Positions 36,655 through 46,265 of a stretch of DNA of 64,000 nucleotides are shown piece by piece. Made by a program: the position numbers and the translations under genes. This DNA is from Candidatus Mikella endobia (GTDB lineage Bacteria > Pseudomonadota > Gammaproteobacteria > Enterobacterales > Enterobacteriaceae). The notes below the pieces were generated by a model. That model worked only from the letters and a program-made list of their open reading frames with translations. It searched no databases and was not told the DNA's origin. Positions within the stretch are counted from its first letter, which is position 1. Each line of letters starts with the position of its first letter. The stretch spans positions 248,001-312,000 of the forward strand of contig NZ_LN999831.1 of the NCBI RefSeq assembly GCF_900048045.1, read 5' to 3'.

Positions 36655-37203
36655 TTATTCTTTACACTGTTTCTTGGGTGCAAGAACCATAATCATTTGT
36701 TTTCCTTCTATTTTAGAAGGAAAGTATTCTACAATTGCTATTTTACTCAAATCATTACGAATACGGTTGAGAACTTCAATACCAATATACTGATGTGATA
36801 TTTCACGTCCTCGAAAACGTAAAATAATTTTAGCTTTATCTCCTTCTTCAAGAAAGCGAATTAAGTTACGTATTTTTACCTGATAGTCACTTTTATCAGT
36901 ACTAGGACGGAATTTTATTTCTTTAATTTGAATAACCTTTTGCTTTTTCTTTTGTTCTTTAGCTAATTTACTTTTTTCATAAAGAAATTTTCCGTAATCC
37001 ATAATTCTGCAAACTGGCGGCTCTGCATTAGGGCTTACTTCAATTAGATCAACACCAGCTTCTTCCGCTTTTTCAATGGCTTCAGTTATAGTAACAATAC
37101 CAATTTGCCTACCGTCTATACCTGTTAGACGAACCTCTGCGTTACGTATTTCTCTGTTAATACGATTAGAACGCACAGATGGAACTTTTTTTCCGCCTTT
37201 AAT
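36655..37203 (-). CDS. infC: Translation initiation factor IF-3, AUU start
   Basis: Prevents premature 50S joining and proofreads initiator tRNA and start codon. The family N-terminus MKGGKKV is encoded from an ATT codon (37203-37201), preceded by TGGAGGAC at the normal distance; from there the frame is open for 182 residues (E. coli 180). No ATG exists at this position, so the AUU start used in E. coli for autoregulation by IF-3 is conserved. Linker and C-terminal domain are intact ([27 protein letters not shown], about 50-76; [17 protein letters not shown] near 105). Thirteen bases downstream of thrS. Confidence 0.95.
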   Translation of the reverse strand: MKGGKKVPSVRSNRINREIRNAEVRLTGIDGRQIGIVTITEAIEKAEEAGVDLIEVSPNAEPPVCRIMDYGKFLYEKSKLAKEQKKKQKVIQIKEIKFRPSTDKSDYQVKIRNLIRFLEEGDKAKIILRFRGREISHQYIGIEVLNRIRNDLSKIAIVEYFPSKIEGKQMIMVLAPKKQCKE

Positions 37204-37218
37204 ACTTTAGTCCTCCAG

Positions 37219-39141
37219 TTAATGTTGATAAAGATTATAATTACTAATTTCTTGCTTCAATTTTGCAATAAAATCATTAATATGAATTATACCTAGATTT
37301 TTACCGCGACTTGTACGTACTGCAACATTGTTTGTTGCTACTTCTTTATCTCCACAGACCAACATATAAGGTACTCTACGTAAAGTATGTTCACGAATTT
37401 TAAATCCTATTGTTTCATTTCTTAAATCTGCTTTTACTCGAATACCTTCTGCTGATAATTGTTCCGTTAATTTTACAACATATATTGATTGATTATCAGT
37501 AATGTTCATTATAACTACCTGTAACGGAGCAATCCAGGTAGGGTAAAAACCAGCATATTCTTCTGTTAGAATACCAATAAATCGTTCCATTGAACCGAGT
37601 ATAGCTCTATGTATCATAACAGGAGCTATACGTACATTATTTTCTCCCATATAAAAAGAATTCAACCTACTAGGAAGAGAAAAATCTAGTTGTATAGTAC
37701 CACATTGCCAGGATCGATTGAGACAATCAAGAAGTGTAAATTCAATTTTAGGACCGTAAAAAGCCCCATCTCCAGGTCTAGATTCAAAGATAATACCATT
37801 ATCTATTAGTGCCGTAGCTAAATCATGCTCTGCGCGGCTCCAAATATCATCATTACCAATACGTTTTTCTGGACGAGTAGATAATTTAACTAATATCTTT
37901 TCAAATCCAAATGTACCATATATATTATATACCATTTGAATGCAATTGTTTATTTCATCTCTAATTTGATCTTCAGTACAGAAAATATGGGCATCATCTT
38001 GAGTAAACCCACGTACTCGCATCAATCCGTGTAGTGATCCTGAGGGTTCATTACGATGGCAACTACCAAATTCTGCCATACGTAACGGAAGGTCGCGATA
38101 AGACTTTAATCCTTGATTAAAAATCAATAAGTGTCCGAGGCAATTCATTGGTTTAATACAATATTCCCTATTTTCTGATGAAGTAGTAAAAATATTTTCT
38201 GCATAATTATCCCAATGGCCTGTTTTTTCCCATAACACTTTATCTATCATAAAAGGTCCTTTGACTTCTTGATATTTGTATAATTTCAGCTTCATTCGTA
38301 GAAATGATTCTAGTTCCTTAAAAATAATCCAGCCATCATTATGCCAAAATACCATCCCAGGAGCTTCTTCTTTTATATGATATAGGTCAAGCTGTTTACC
38401 AATTTTTCTATGATCACGCTTAGCTGCTTCTTCTAAATGTTGCAAATAAGTATTTAACTGTTTTTTATTCGCCCAAGCAGTGCCGTAAATGCGTTGTAGC
38501 ATTTTATTTTTTTTATTCCCGCGCCAGTATACTCCAGAAGTTTTTTGAATAGAAAAATGTTGGCAAAAACGTATATTTGGAACATGTAGTCCACAACATA
38601 TATCGATATATTCTTCATAATGATATAATTCTAAATATGTATTACGATTAAGCTCTTTATCTAGAAAATCTACTTTATAATCTTCTCCTCTAGTTACAAA
38701 AATATCTCGAGCCTGCTGCCAACTAACTTTTTCCTTAATAAGGTTATAGGATTTTTTAGCTAGTTGATACATCCGTTTTTCCAATAAATTTATATCATTT
38801 GTAGTTAAAGAATGATCAAGATCAATATCATAATAAAAACCTTTCTCGATAACTGATCCTCTTACCATTTTGGTATTTGGCCACAATTGTTTGATAGCAT
38901 GTCCTAATAAATGAGCACAGGAGTAACGGATAATTTCCATACTCACTTCATCTTTAGCAGTCAGAATAACCAGTTGAGCATTGTGCTCAATAATATCAAC
39001 AGCATCTACTAATTTTCCGTTAACGCGACCAGCAATACAATTCTTAGCTAGTTTAGGACAAATATCTCTAGCTACATCAAGAGTAGAAACTGGATTAGCA
39101 AAATTACGCTGACTTCCATTAGGAAGATTTATAACCAACAT
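37219..39141 (-). CDS. thrS: Threonyl-tRNA synthetase
   Basis: Class II synthetase. 640 residues (E. coli 642): TGS domain (1-60), N2 editing domain with His73 and His77 in SCAHLLGHA, and Cys and His of the second editing motif (near 180-186) retained in a changed context (CCGLHVP for CRGPHVP). In the catalytic domain the zinc cysteine is kept, but the near-invariant MNCPGH reads MNCLGH. Motif 2 ([20 protein letters not shown]) and the C-terminal anticodon domain are normal. Only 85 bases separate it from lysS, with no ThrRS-type operator recognised. Confidence 0.96.
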   Translation of the reverse strand: MLVINLPNGSQRNFANPVSTLDVARDICPKLAKNCIAGRVNGKLVDAVDIIEHNAQLVILTAKDEVSMEIIRYSCAHLLGHAIKQLWPNTKMVRGSVIEKGFYYDIDLDHSLTTNDINLLEKRMYQLAKKSYNLIKEKVSWQQARDIFVTRGEDYKVDFLDKELNRNTYLELYHYEEYIDICCGLHVPNIRFCQHFSIQKTSGVYWRGNKKNKMLQRIYGTAWANKKQLNTYLQHLEEAAKRDHRKIGKQLDLYHIKEEAPGMVFWHNDGWIIFKELESFLRMKLKLYKYQEVKGPFMIDKVLWEKTGHWDNYAENIFTTSSENREYCIKPMNCLGHLLIFNQGLKSYRDLPLRMAEFGSCHRNEPSGSLHGLMRVRGFTQDDAHIFCTEDQIRDEINNCIQMVYNIYGTFGFEKILVKLSTRPEKRIGNDDIWSRAEHDLATALIDNGIIFESRPGDGAFYGPKIEFTLLDCLNRSWQCGTIQLDFSLPSRLNSFYMGENNVRIAPVMIHRAILGSMERFIGILTEEYAGFYPTWIAPLQVVIMNITDNQSIYVVKLTEQLSAEGIRVKADLRNETIGFKIREHTLRRVPYMLVCGDKEVATNNVAVRTSRGKNLGIIHINDFIAKLKQEISNYNLYQH

Positions 39142-39192
39142 ACTGATTTCCTTAAATTATACTCAGTACAAAATGAATATTTTCTATATCTC

Positions 39193-39214
39193 ATGATTAT
39201 TTTTTAATAATCAT
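39193..39214 (-). other. Hairpin between lysS and thrS
   Basis: A perfect 9-base stem (ATGATTATT/AATAATCAT) with a 4-base loop lies in the 85-base lysS-thrS spacer. It is not followed by a T tract and does not carry an anticodon-like loop, so it is neither a clear terminator nor the E. coli-type ThrRS operator. Confidence 0.5.
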
Positions 39215-39226
39215 TTATGTTATTAA

Positions 39227-40726
39227 TTATTTTTGCTTGGGACGCAAAGTAGGAAATAAAATTACATCACGAATGGTATGATTATTAGTCAATAACATAA
39301 TAAGACGATCAATACCGATACCTAGCCCTGCAGTAGGAGGTAAACCGTATTCTAGAGCCATGATATAGTCTTCGTCATAAAACATAGCTTCATCGTCTCC
39401 ATTGTTTTTAGCATGAGCTTGCTCTAATAAGCGCGCCGCTTGATCTTCAGCATCGTTCATTTCTGAAAAACCATTGCCAATCTCACGTCCTGCTATAAAA
39501 AATTCAAAACGATCTGAAAAAAAAGGGTTTTCATCATTACGCCGTGCCAATGGCGATACTTCAGCTGGATAATCAGTAATAAATGTTGGTTGTATTAGAT
39601 GATTTTTAATTTTTTCTTCAAAAATTTCTGTCTGTAACTTACCCAGACCCCAACTTTTATTGACCTTGATTCCTATAGATTCAGCTATTTGGGTAGCAGA
39701 TATCATATTTTCTATCATTGTTGGAATAATTTCTGGACAATAATTGCAGATTGCCTCTTTCATTGTTATCTTAGTAAATGGTTTGCTGAAATTTAATTTC
39801 AGATCACCATACTGAATAAAGTTAGTTCCTAGTACTCTTTGTGTTACAGTTTTTAAAAAATTCTCCACAAAGATAATTAAATCTAGATAATCAGCATAAG
39901 CTATATAAAGTTCCAACATAGTAAACTCCGGATTATGTCGTGGAGACAATCCTTCGTTGCGAAAGTTACGGTTAATTTCAAATACACGTTCGAAACCTCC
40001 TATTACTAATTGTTTTAAATAAAGTTCTGGTGCTATACGTAAATACATATCAATATCTAGCGCGTTATGGTGTGTAATAAAAGGACGAGCGTTAGCACCA
40101 CCAGGAATAGTTTGCATCATTGGCGTTTCTACTTCCATAAAATCATTATCTATCATAAAACGACGAATTTCTTCTATGATACGAGAACGAATTTTAAATG
40201 TTTGACGTGATTTTTCGTTAGTAAGAAGATTAAGATAACGTTGTCGATATCTATTTTCTTGATCAGCTAGCCCATGAAATTTATCTGGAAGTGGACGTAT
40301 TGCTTTAGTAAGCAGTCTAATTTCTCTACAATGTACAGATAATTCTCCAGTACGTGTTTTGAATAACCTGCCACGTGCTCCTATAATGTCTCCAAGATCC
40401 CATTTTTTGAATTGCTCATTATATTGAGCTTCATATATATCGTTGCAGGTAACATATAGCTGAATTTCTCCTCCCATATCTTGCAAGGTAGCAAATGATG
40501 CTTTTCCCATAATGCGGCGTGTCATCATTCTACCAGCAATACTGACTTCTATATTTAAATATTTAAGCTCTTTATTATTTTTATTACCATAGGTATTATG
40601 TAGCTGGTTTGAAACAGCATTTCTTTTAAAATTATTAGGAAAAGCAATACCATGCTTGCGCAGTTGTGTTAGTTTTTCATACCGCGACCGTAGTTCTTCA
40701 TTACTATTATGATGTAAATGAGACAT
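39227..40726 (-). CDS. lysS: Lysyl-tRNA synthetase
   Basis: Class II synthetase charging tRNA-Lys. 499 residues (E. coli 505): OB-fold anticodon domain (about 60-150), motif 2 block [24 protein letters not shown] (about 247-270) and motif 3 GLGIGIDRL near the C-terminus. Starts nine bases after the prfB stop, the same prfB-lysS pairing as in E. coli. AAGGAA is the ribosome-binding site. Confidence 0.97.
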   Translation of the reverse strand: MSHLHHNSNEELRSRYEKLTQLRKHGIAFPNNFKRNAVSNQLHNTYGNKNNKELKYLNIEVSIAGRMMTRRIMGKASFATLQDMGGEIQLYVTCNDIYEAQYNEQFKKWDLGDIIGARGRLFKTRTGELSVHCREIRLLTKAIRPLPDKFHGLADQENRYRQRYLNLLTNEKSRQTFKIRSRIIEEIRRFMIDNDFMEVETPMMQTIPGGANARPFITHHNALDIDMYLRIAPELYLKQLVIGGFERVFEINRNFRNEGLSPRHNPEFTMLELYIAYADYLDLIIFVENFLKTVTQRVLGTNFIQYGDLKLNFSKPFTKITMKEAICNYCPEIIPTMIENMISATQIAESIGIKVNKSWGLGKLQTEIFEEKIKNHLIQPTFITDYPAEVSPLARRNDENPFFSDRFEFFIAGREIGNGFSEMNDAEDQAARLLEQAHAKNNGDDEAMFYDEDYIMALEYGLPPTAGLGIGIDRLIMLLTNNHTIRDVILFPTLRPKQK

Positions 40727-40735
40727 ATAAGTTCC

Positions 40736-41831
40736 TTATAATCCTGATTTAAGACTCGCTTCAATAAATTTATCTAAATTCCCATCTAGTACTGACTGAG
40801 CATTACGTGTTTCCATACCAGTACGTAGATCCTTAATGCGAGAATCATCAAGTACATACGAGCGAATCTGGCTACCCCAACAGATATCAGATTTAGTTTC
40901 TTCAATAGCTTTTTTTTCAGCATTTTTTTTCTGTAGCTGAAATTCATATAGTTTCGCTTTAAGCTGTTTTATTGCTTGATCTTTGTTTTTATGCTGAGAT
41001 CTATCGTTTTGGCACTGAGTAACAATATTAGTTGGTAAATGGGTAATTCTTACTGCAGACTCGGTTCTATTAACGTGCTGACCACCAGCCCCGGAGGCAC
41101 GATAAACATCAATGCGTAAATCTGCTGGCTTAATCTCTATATGAAGATCATCATCTACTTCTGGATAAATAAAAGCAGAGCTAAAAGATGTATGACGACG
41201 CCTACTAGAATCAAACGGACTTTTACGTACTAAACGGTGCACACCAGTTTCAGTACGTAACCAACCGTAAGCATATGGTCCTATTACCTTAATAGTAACT
41301 GATTTAATACCAACGACTTCTCCTTCTGATTCTTCTATAATTTTTGTTTGAAAACCATGTAATTCTGACCATCGTAAATACATTCTAAGCAACATGCTTG
41401 CCCAGTCCTGCGCTTCAGTACCACCAGATCCTGCTTGAATATCTACATAGCAATCGGCACTATCGTACTTTCCAGAAAACATCCTGCGTAATTCTAACTG
41501 TTTTAATTTATCTTCTAAAAGATTCAGTTCTTTTTGGATATCTCTAAATATTTCTTTTTCTTCTTCTGACGCTATTTGAAATATTTCTGTGATATTTTCT
41601 AAATCATGAATAAACTGATCAATAGTTTTAACAATATTATCTATAGATGAACGTTCTCTGCCCAGTAATTGCGCTATTTGGGGATTATTCCATATTTCTG
41701 GTTGTTCTAACTGGAATTTTAATTCTGCAAGACGTTCTTTTTTCAGATCATAATTAAAGATACCCCCTTAGAATTTCTATTCTTTCTGATAGATTTTGAA
41801 TACGGTTTTTTACTAAATTCATTTCAAACAT
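40736..41831 (-). CDS. prfB: Peptide chain release factor RF2, with programmed +1 frameshift
   Basis: Terminates translation at UGA and UAA. The gene starts at ATG 41831; 25 codons later an in-frame stop interrupts it and the frame continues +1 without further interruption for a total of about 364 residues (E. coli 365). The GGQ motif ([15 protein letters not shown]) and the RF2 tripeptide SPF (RKSPFDS) are intact. The residue two before the GAGGQ block is Ala-Ser, the form with alanine rather than the K-12 threonine. The frameshift site is described separately. Upstream of lysS. Confidence 0.95.
41754..41768 (-). promoter_or_regulatory. prfB +1 frameshift site, with UAA stop
   Basis: AGGGGG (41768-41763) acts as the internal Shine-Dalgarno-like element, followed by TAT CTT and then TAA (41756-41754). 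Slippage of tRNA-Leu on CTT-T gives AAT TAT GAT in the +1 frame, matching E. coli GAC TAC GAC. Spacing and codon number (after codon 25) are exactly those of E. coli, but the stop is UAA instead of UGA. Confidence 0.93.
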
Positions 41832-42010
41832 AAACTAATGTTTTCCTTAACAAAATATATATCATAACTATAAATAGAATCTATAAGTCTCGCAAATATA
41901 TATGATAATCTTATAAAATATCGATCGACTACTAGCCGGCAGAAATTTAATAAAGATATTTATGTATCGTAATTTTCTAGATTCTACAAAATAATAATTA
42001 GAGTAATAAA
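41832..42010. other. Spacer upstream of prfB
   Basis: Should contain the prfB promoter on the minus strand. No gene or strong promoter motif was seen. In E. coli recJ, dsbC and xerD lie upstream of prfB; nothing of them is readable here. Confidence 0.45.
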
Positions 42011-42046
42011 GACCTAAAATTAATTTTAGGTCTTCTTAATAAGAAG
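42011..42046. terminator. Bidirectional rho-independent terminator
   Basis: A 22-base perfect palindrome GACCTAAAATTAATTTTAGGTC (42011-42032; arms of 11) is followed on the plus strand by TTCTT and on the minus strand by TTTATTA. A second small stem (CTTCTTA/TAAGAAG) is adjacent at 42031-42045. It lies downstream of the degQ relic on the minus strand and could formerly have ended that gene. Confidence 0.6.
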
Positions 42047-42182
42047 AATGAGATTCTATAAGTTCAATTTAACAGATGCTGATAATATTGTAGTTTTTTG
42101 AGGAAAATACGTTCTTGTAATCATAGAAAAATATTAGTTTCTCCCCTAACGATATTAAGCGCTATTACTGCCTATTTTTATC

Positions 42183-42520
42183 TCAAAATTTACGTAATGG
42201 AGAGATAATTTTGTATTTTTTCATGATGCCAACTCTTATATCACCTTTTTGCCAACAAATTAAGGCTACAGATTTTACTTGAATACCTTTTGTGCTGTCT
42301 TTTAATTTACTGTTACGAAAAATAGAGGCACCTTGTAGTTCTGAGAATATATTCTTTATTCATAGTAGCAAAGATACTTTCATCCCGAATTACTAATACA
42401 GTTTGCAATTTACTATGGCGTAGCAAACCTATTTTTATAGTTTTTCCAGTAGTGGTTGTACCAACTTTTACTCTTAGTTCAGCAAAACTATTAAAACTAT
42501 TTTATCAATAGTTGGACTCG
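42183..42520 (-). pseudogene. degQ: Relic of periplasmic protease DegQ
   Basis: DegQ is an HtrA-family serine protease with two PDZ domains. Minus-strand frames read NSFAELRVKVGT...GKTIKIGLLRHSKLQTV (E. coli NSFAELRSRIATTEPGTKVKLGLLRNGKPLEV), then LQGASIF...KLKDSTKGIQVKSV (E. coli LEGATLSDGQLKDGGKGIKIDEV), then QKGD-R-GI, ending at TGA 42183. These are the PDZ1 end and PDZ2; the protease domain is no longer readable. In E. coli degQ lies near rplM-rpsI on the opposite strand, exactly as here. Confidence 0.85.
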
Positions 42521-43569
42521 AAAAAGTATTATACTAATATTTTGCTCTGCATGTTAAAATAGGTAATGAAAAAAATTCAATATATTTATTGTAATTTTGT
42601 TTAATTTTAATTTATTTTTTACTACTTATGTAGTTAAGTTCATATTGATGGCATTAATAATAATTGATAACTTTAAGAAATATTATATATTTTCTTTTAA
42701 ATTATAAAATCTATCTCGTATTCATTATTTTCTACATTAATTGTGTAAAATTTTCGTCTTACTTTAAGTATTACTATTAACTATAGTAGAGAAATTTTTT
42801 CTAGAATAAGAATAATTTCTCTAATCTAAGAGAGATATTAAGCTCAGCTACATCAATATTAAATTAATAATGCTGCTTTTACTTTATCAGAAAAAATAAT
42901 TACTAAAGATACTTCGCTGGTTAGTTGAATATTTTTATTTTGAACTAACGAAAATATTTATACTAAATAGTATTTTTCTAAAGTAGGTAGTATTCAAAAA
43001 TTTTTATAAAGTATAATTTAACTATCTTAATAGTTCAATTATAATCAAGTGAATTTATTCATAATTAATTATTTAAAAAACTATTTTTAGCGTATCAGTT
43101 AGCTATTATTAGCTTCTAATTGAATTTAGTATCTTACTATAAGTAACTTAGTTATCTAAAATAAGATGAGCCATTCTATTAGAATATTTTTTTATAATAG
43201 AAAGATGATATTTTTATCAAGATATCATCTTCAAGTAACATAAATATTGTATTAGTATGAGAGGATAGATTCAAATTTAAAGTAGTATTAATACTGTCTA
43301 TTTCATTTAGAAGAGCAACAAAATTTAAATGAAAAATATTGAGAAAATATAAAATTACTATATTAACTACAGTAAAGTAAAACTTAATCTAGTTTTAGAA
43401 TTGAAGTATTTATAATAAATCATTTATATATTTAAAAATAAAAATTAGTTATAATACTTGCTATTTTAGCAAGAATAATTTTTTAATTACCAATTAGTGT
43501 AACTAGAATAAATTTAAATCTTTAGATGTTTATTAATTAACGTGTAATTTAATATTTAGGTAATAGTTT
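42521..43569. other. 1-kb spacer upstream of rplM
   Basis: Relatives have the degQ 5' part, yhcB (zapG) and yhcM (zapE) here. I could not read any of them. Near rplM a TATAAT (43450-43455) is followed by a 7-base stem CTTGCTA/TAGCAAG (43457-43473) and AATAATTTTTT, which could be a promoter with a 5'-leader hairpin or a terminator. The rest is featureless and extremely AT-rich. Confidence 0.5.
43457..43473 (+). other. Hairpin in the rplM leader region
   Basis: Perfect 7-base stem (CTTGCTA/TAGCAAG) with a TTT loop, followed five bases later by a T run. It lies just after a TATAAT box and about 100 bases before rplM. It may be part of an rplM leader or a terminator for an older upstream gene. 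Confidence 0.4.
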
Positions 43570-43998
43570 ATGAAAACTTTTATAGCAAAACCAAAAATGA
43601 TTAAACATGACTGGTATATTCTTGATGCTAAAGAAAAAATTCTTGGTCGTATAGCTACCGAAATAGCTTTTAGGTTACGTGGGAAGCATAAAGCAGAATA
43701 TACGCCACATATAGATATTGGTGATTATATTATTGTATTGAATTCGGAACAAGTAGTAGTCAGCGGTAACAAGTATAATAATAAGATTTACTATCATTAT
43801 ACTGGCCATGTAGGTGGTATTAAACAAGCTACTTTTAAAGAGATGATGAATCGTCATTCTGAGCAAGTTATTGAAATTGCTGTTAAAGGTATGCTACCAA
43901 AAGGACCGTTAGGTCGTCTTATGTTTCGTAAATTAAAAGTTTATAAAGGTACTGAACACCATCATTCAGCACAACAACCTAAATTTCTAAATATTTAA
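43570..43998 (+). CDS. rplM: Large-subunit ribosomal protein L13
   Basis: Early-assembling 50S protein. 142 residues, the E. coli length: MKTFIAKP at the start, [19 protein letters not shown] (about 15-33), the [12 protein letters not shown] block (about 75) and [15 protein letters not shown] at the end. Pairs with rpsI fifteen bases downstream, the conserved L13-S9 operon. Confidence 0.98.
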   Translation: MKTFIAKPKMIKHDWYILDAKEKILGRIATEIAFRLRGKHKAEYTPHIDIGDYIIVLNSEQVVVSGNKYNNKIYYHYTGHVGGIKQATFKEMMNRHSEQVIEIAVKGMLPKGPLGRLMFRKLKVYKGTEHHHSAQQPKFLNI

Positions 43999-44013
43999 TT
44001 GGAATTATCAATA

Positions 44014-44406
44014 ATGGTTATTAATCAATATTATGGTACTGGTCGTCGTAAAAGTTCTTCTGCTCGTGTTTTTATTAAGGATGGTAATGGCAATATTATT
44101 ATTAATCAACGTAATTTAGATCAGTACTTTGGTCTCGAAACTACCAGAATTATGGTTTGTAAACCCCTAGAATTAGTAGACATTAGAGGTAAAATAGATC
44201 TGTATATTACTGTTAAAGGCGGGGGGATATCTGGTCAAGCAGGAGCTATTCGTCATGGTATTACTCGGGCATTGATAGAATATGACGAAACTTTACGTAC
44301 CATTTTGCGTAAAGCTGGTTTTGTTACTCGTGACTCACGTCAAGTGGAACGTAAGAAATTTGGTCTGCATAAATCACGCAGACGTCCACAATTTTCAAAA
44401 CGTTAA
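44014..44406 (+). CDS. rpsI: Small-subunit ribosomal protein S9
   Basis: 30S protein whose C-terminal tail contacts P-site tRNA. From the ATG at 44014 it is 130 residues, as in E. coli; an earlier in-frame TTG (43999) directly after the rplM stop would add five unmatched residues. [12 protein letters not shown] starts the protein; [20 protein letters not shown] and the terminal RRPQFSKR, including the P-site-contacting arginine, are intact. Confidence 0.97.
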   Translation: MVINQYYGTGRRKSSSARVFIKDGNGNIIINQRNLDQYFGLETTRIMVCKPLELVDIRGKIDLYITVKGGGISGQAGAIRHGITRALIEYDETLRTILRKAGFVTRDSRQVERKKFGLHKSRRRPQFSKR

Positions 44407-44786
44407 ATTTCTATTCTAGAAAATTTAATTTAGGGATAATGAGAGAAATAAGTAATTTCCTGTTTATAAGGAAGACAGGTACAGTATCAATAATCCTTTA
44501 GTAATTTTGCTGTAAATAATTGATTTTTAACAGAATCATAAGAATACAGAATCTTCTGAAGAAAAACTGTCTCTCCCATTATATGCTACTGGTTATAATT
44601 GAGGTAATACCTAACTAGTCAGTAAATTTACTGAAATAATATATATTAATAGTGATAGGGAAAATATTAATTGCATATACTAAAATTATATTTTTCTATA
44701 TTTAAAATTGTTTATTAGAGAAAAAATTCTTCAAATATTTTTGTATTTATTAAAATTTTATAAAAATAAATTTTTTTTAAATAAAA
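44407..44786. other. Spacer between rpsI and rsmI
   Basis: E. coli has sspA and sspB after rpsI; no remnant is readable. A weak AT-only hairpin (TTTCTA/TAGAAA, 44408-44422) directly follows the rpsI stop. Nothing else was recognised. Confidence 0.45.
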
Positions 44787-45662
44787 ATGAATCAATACCA
44801 GAAAATAAATATCTCTACATCAACGCTATATATAGTACCTACTCCAATTGGTAATTGGGGAGATATAACTTATCGATCTTTGTCTGTACTGCAAGGTGTT
44901 GATCTTATTGCAGCTGAAAATCCCTATCATACTGGTCTATTATTACAACATTTTGCTATAAATGCTAAATTATTTACATTTCATAATTATAATGAACAAC
45001 AACAAACCCCCATTTTATTAGAGCATCTAAAAAATGGAAAAAGTATAGCGTTAGTTTCAGATGCTGGTACTCCACTTATTAATGATTCTGGATATCATCT
45101 TGTGCGTCTTTGCCATGAGTATCGTATCCGCATAGTGCCATTACCAGGTGCTTGTGCAGCTATTACTGCGATATCAGCTTCTGGACTACCATCTAATCGT
45201 TTTTGTTATGAAGGTTTTATTCCTACAAAACGTAAAGCACGCCTTGATTTTTTACAATCGCTAGCTCAAGAATCACGTACAATGATTTTTTATGAATCTA
45301 CACATAGACTACTAGAAAGTTTGATAGATATGGTTATAGCTTGGGGTCCTTTGCGCTATATTGTTCTCGCAAGAGAATTAACTAAAAAATGGGAAACAAT
45401 TTATGGATCACCTGTTAGTAAACTTATAAGTTGGATAAATGAGGACCCAATGCGCTGTCGAGGAGAAATATCTATTATAGTCAAAGGTTATCAAGAACAA
45501 GAAAATGTGTTATCTACAAAATATTTACGTACATTATGGATGTTACTGGAAGAATTACCTCTAACAAAAGCAGTATCGATGGTAGCTAAAATACACGGTG
45601 TAAAAAAAAATATAATGTATCGTTATGCTCTTGATTGGAAAAAAAAACGTAAAGTTTTTTAA
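44787..45662 (+). CDS. rsmI: 16S rRNA 2'-O-ribose C1402 methyltransferase
   Basis: Methylates the ribose of C1402 in the decoding centre. 291 residues (E. coli 286): [15 protein letters not shown] (about 11-25), [17 protein letters not shown] (about 91-107), the SAM-site [19 protein letters not shown] (about 116-134) and FYESTHRL (about 169-176) are all visible. The start ATG has no Shine-Dalgarno sequence. In E. coli the AAED-RHTG block is conserved; here it reads AAENPYHTG, a mild change. rnpB follows. Confidence 0.95.
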   Translation: MNQYQKINISTSTLYIVPTPIGNWGDITYRSLSVLQGVDLIAAENPYHTGLLLQHFAINAKLFTFHNYNEQQQTPILLEHLKNGKSIALVSDAGTPLINDSGYHLVRLCHEYRIRIVPLPGACAAITAISASGLPSNRFCYEGFIPTKRKARLDFLQSLAQESRTMIFYESTHRLLESLIDMVIAWGPLRYIVLARELTKKWETIYGSPVSKLISWINEDPMRCRGEISIIVKGYQEQENVLSTKYLRTLWMLLEELPLTKAVSMVAKIHGVKKNIMYRYALDWKKKRKVF

Positions 45663-45692
45663 TAACTTAAATTATAAAATATTACAATATAG

Positions 45693-45720
45693 ATGACAAT
45701 AATATTAAAATACTTATAAT
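45693..45720 (+). promoter_or_regulatory. rnpB promoter
   Basis: ATGACA (45693-45698; one mismatch to the -35 consensus), a 16-base spacer and a perfect TATAAT (45715-45720) end eight bases before the first base of the RNase P RNA, so both the spacing and the predicted transcription start are right. Confidence 0.75.
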
Positions 45721-45727
45721 AATTTTT

Positions 45728-46094
45728 AGAGTTGACCAGACAGTCGCTGCTTTGCTTGAAACTATTAGTCAAGAGTAAGTAGAGGAAAGTCCGGGCTCCA
45801 TTGGGTATGGGTGCCAGGTAACGCCTGGGAGGTGTAAATCTGCGACAAGTGCAACAGAAAATAAACTACCGATGGTCCCAAATGGATCAGGTAAAGTTGA
45901 AAAGGTGTGGTAAGAGCGCACCGCGCGACTGGTAACAGTTTGCGGCAAGGTAAACTCCACCCGGAGCAAAGCCAAATAGGGGTTCATATGGTATGGCCCG
46001 TACTTGAACCCGGGTAGGCTGCTTGAGTTATCGTGTGAGCGATAACCTAGATGAATGACTGTCCACGACAGAACCCGGCTTAAAGGTCAACTCT
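45728..46094 (+). ncRNA. rnpB: RNase P RNA (M1 RNA, type A)
   Basis: Catalytic RNA that trims the 5' leader of tRNAs. Ends are set by helix P1 (AGAGTTGACC pairing with GGTCAACTCT). Conserved blocks are present in order: GAGGAAAGTCCGGGCTCC, GGTGCCAGGTAACGCCTGGG, AAGAGCGCACCGCGC, GGTAAACTCCACCCGGAGCAA, AATAGGGGTTCATA, GAACCCGGGTAGGCTGC and ATGACTGTCCACGACAG. At 367 bases it is about ten shorter than E. coli M1, mostly in P3 and P12. The tRNA-CCA-binding GGT loop is retained even though tRNA genes here do not encode CCA. Confidence 0.97.
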
Positions 46095-46123
46095 ATTATT
46101 TTATTTTTAGTATCTTGTTGTAT

Positions 46124-46154
46124 GTAGTAGCATAACTACTACAGTAATTACTGT
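46124..46154. repeat. Hairpin and palindrome after rnpB
   Basis: GTAGTAG-CATAA-CTACTAC (46124-46142) is a 7-base-stem hairpin; it overlaps the perfect 14-base palindrome ACAGTAATTACTGT (46141-46154). The core AGTAATTACT is shared with the palindrome at 4297-4314. No T tract follows, so a terminator role for rnpB is doubtful. Confidence 0.55.
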
Positions 46155-46265
46155 TTAACTAACTAGTTTGAATCCATATTTGAAAAAAGTTATTAGAAGT
46201 ATTCATTTTCCAATGAGAATTTTATCTAATTTTGAAATAGTAGATAATAATTAAGAAGGGATCAT

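Noticed and set aside
36655-37176. infC starting at a GTG before [10 protein letters not shown]
   Set aside because: The ATT nine codons upstream restores the family N-terminus and has a much better ribosome-binding site.
40736-41482. A separate short RF2 gene starting at the Met before FSGKYDSAD
   Set aside because: The frame is open far upstream and joins the N-terminal part at a canonical frameshift site.
45769-45987. Open frame of 72 codons on the minus strand
   Set aside because: Lies entirely inside RNase P RNA; its codons follow conserved RNA helices.
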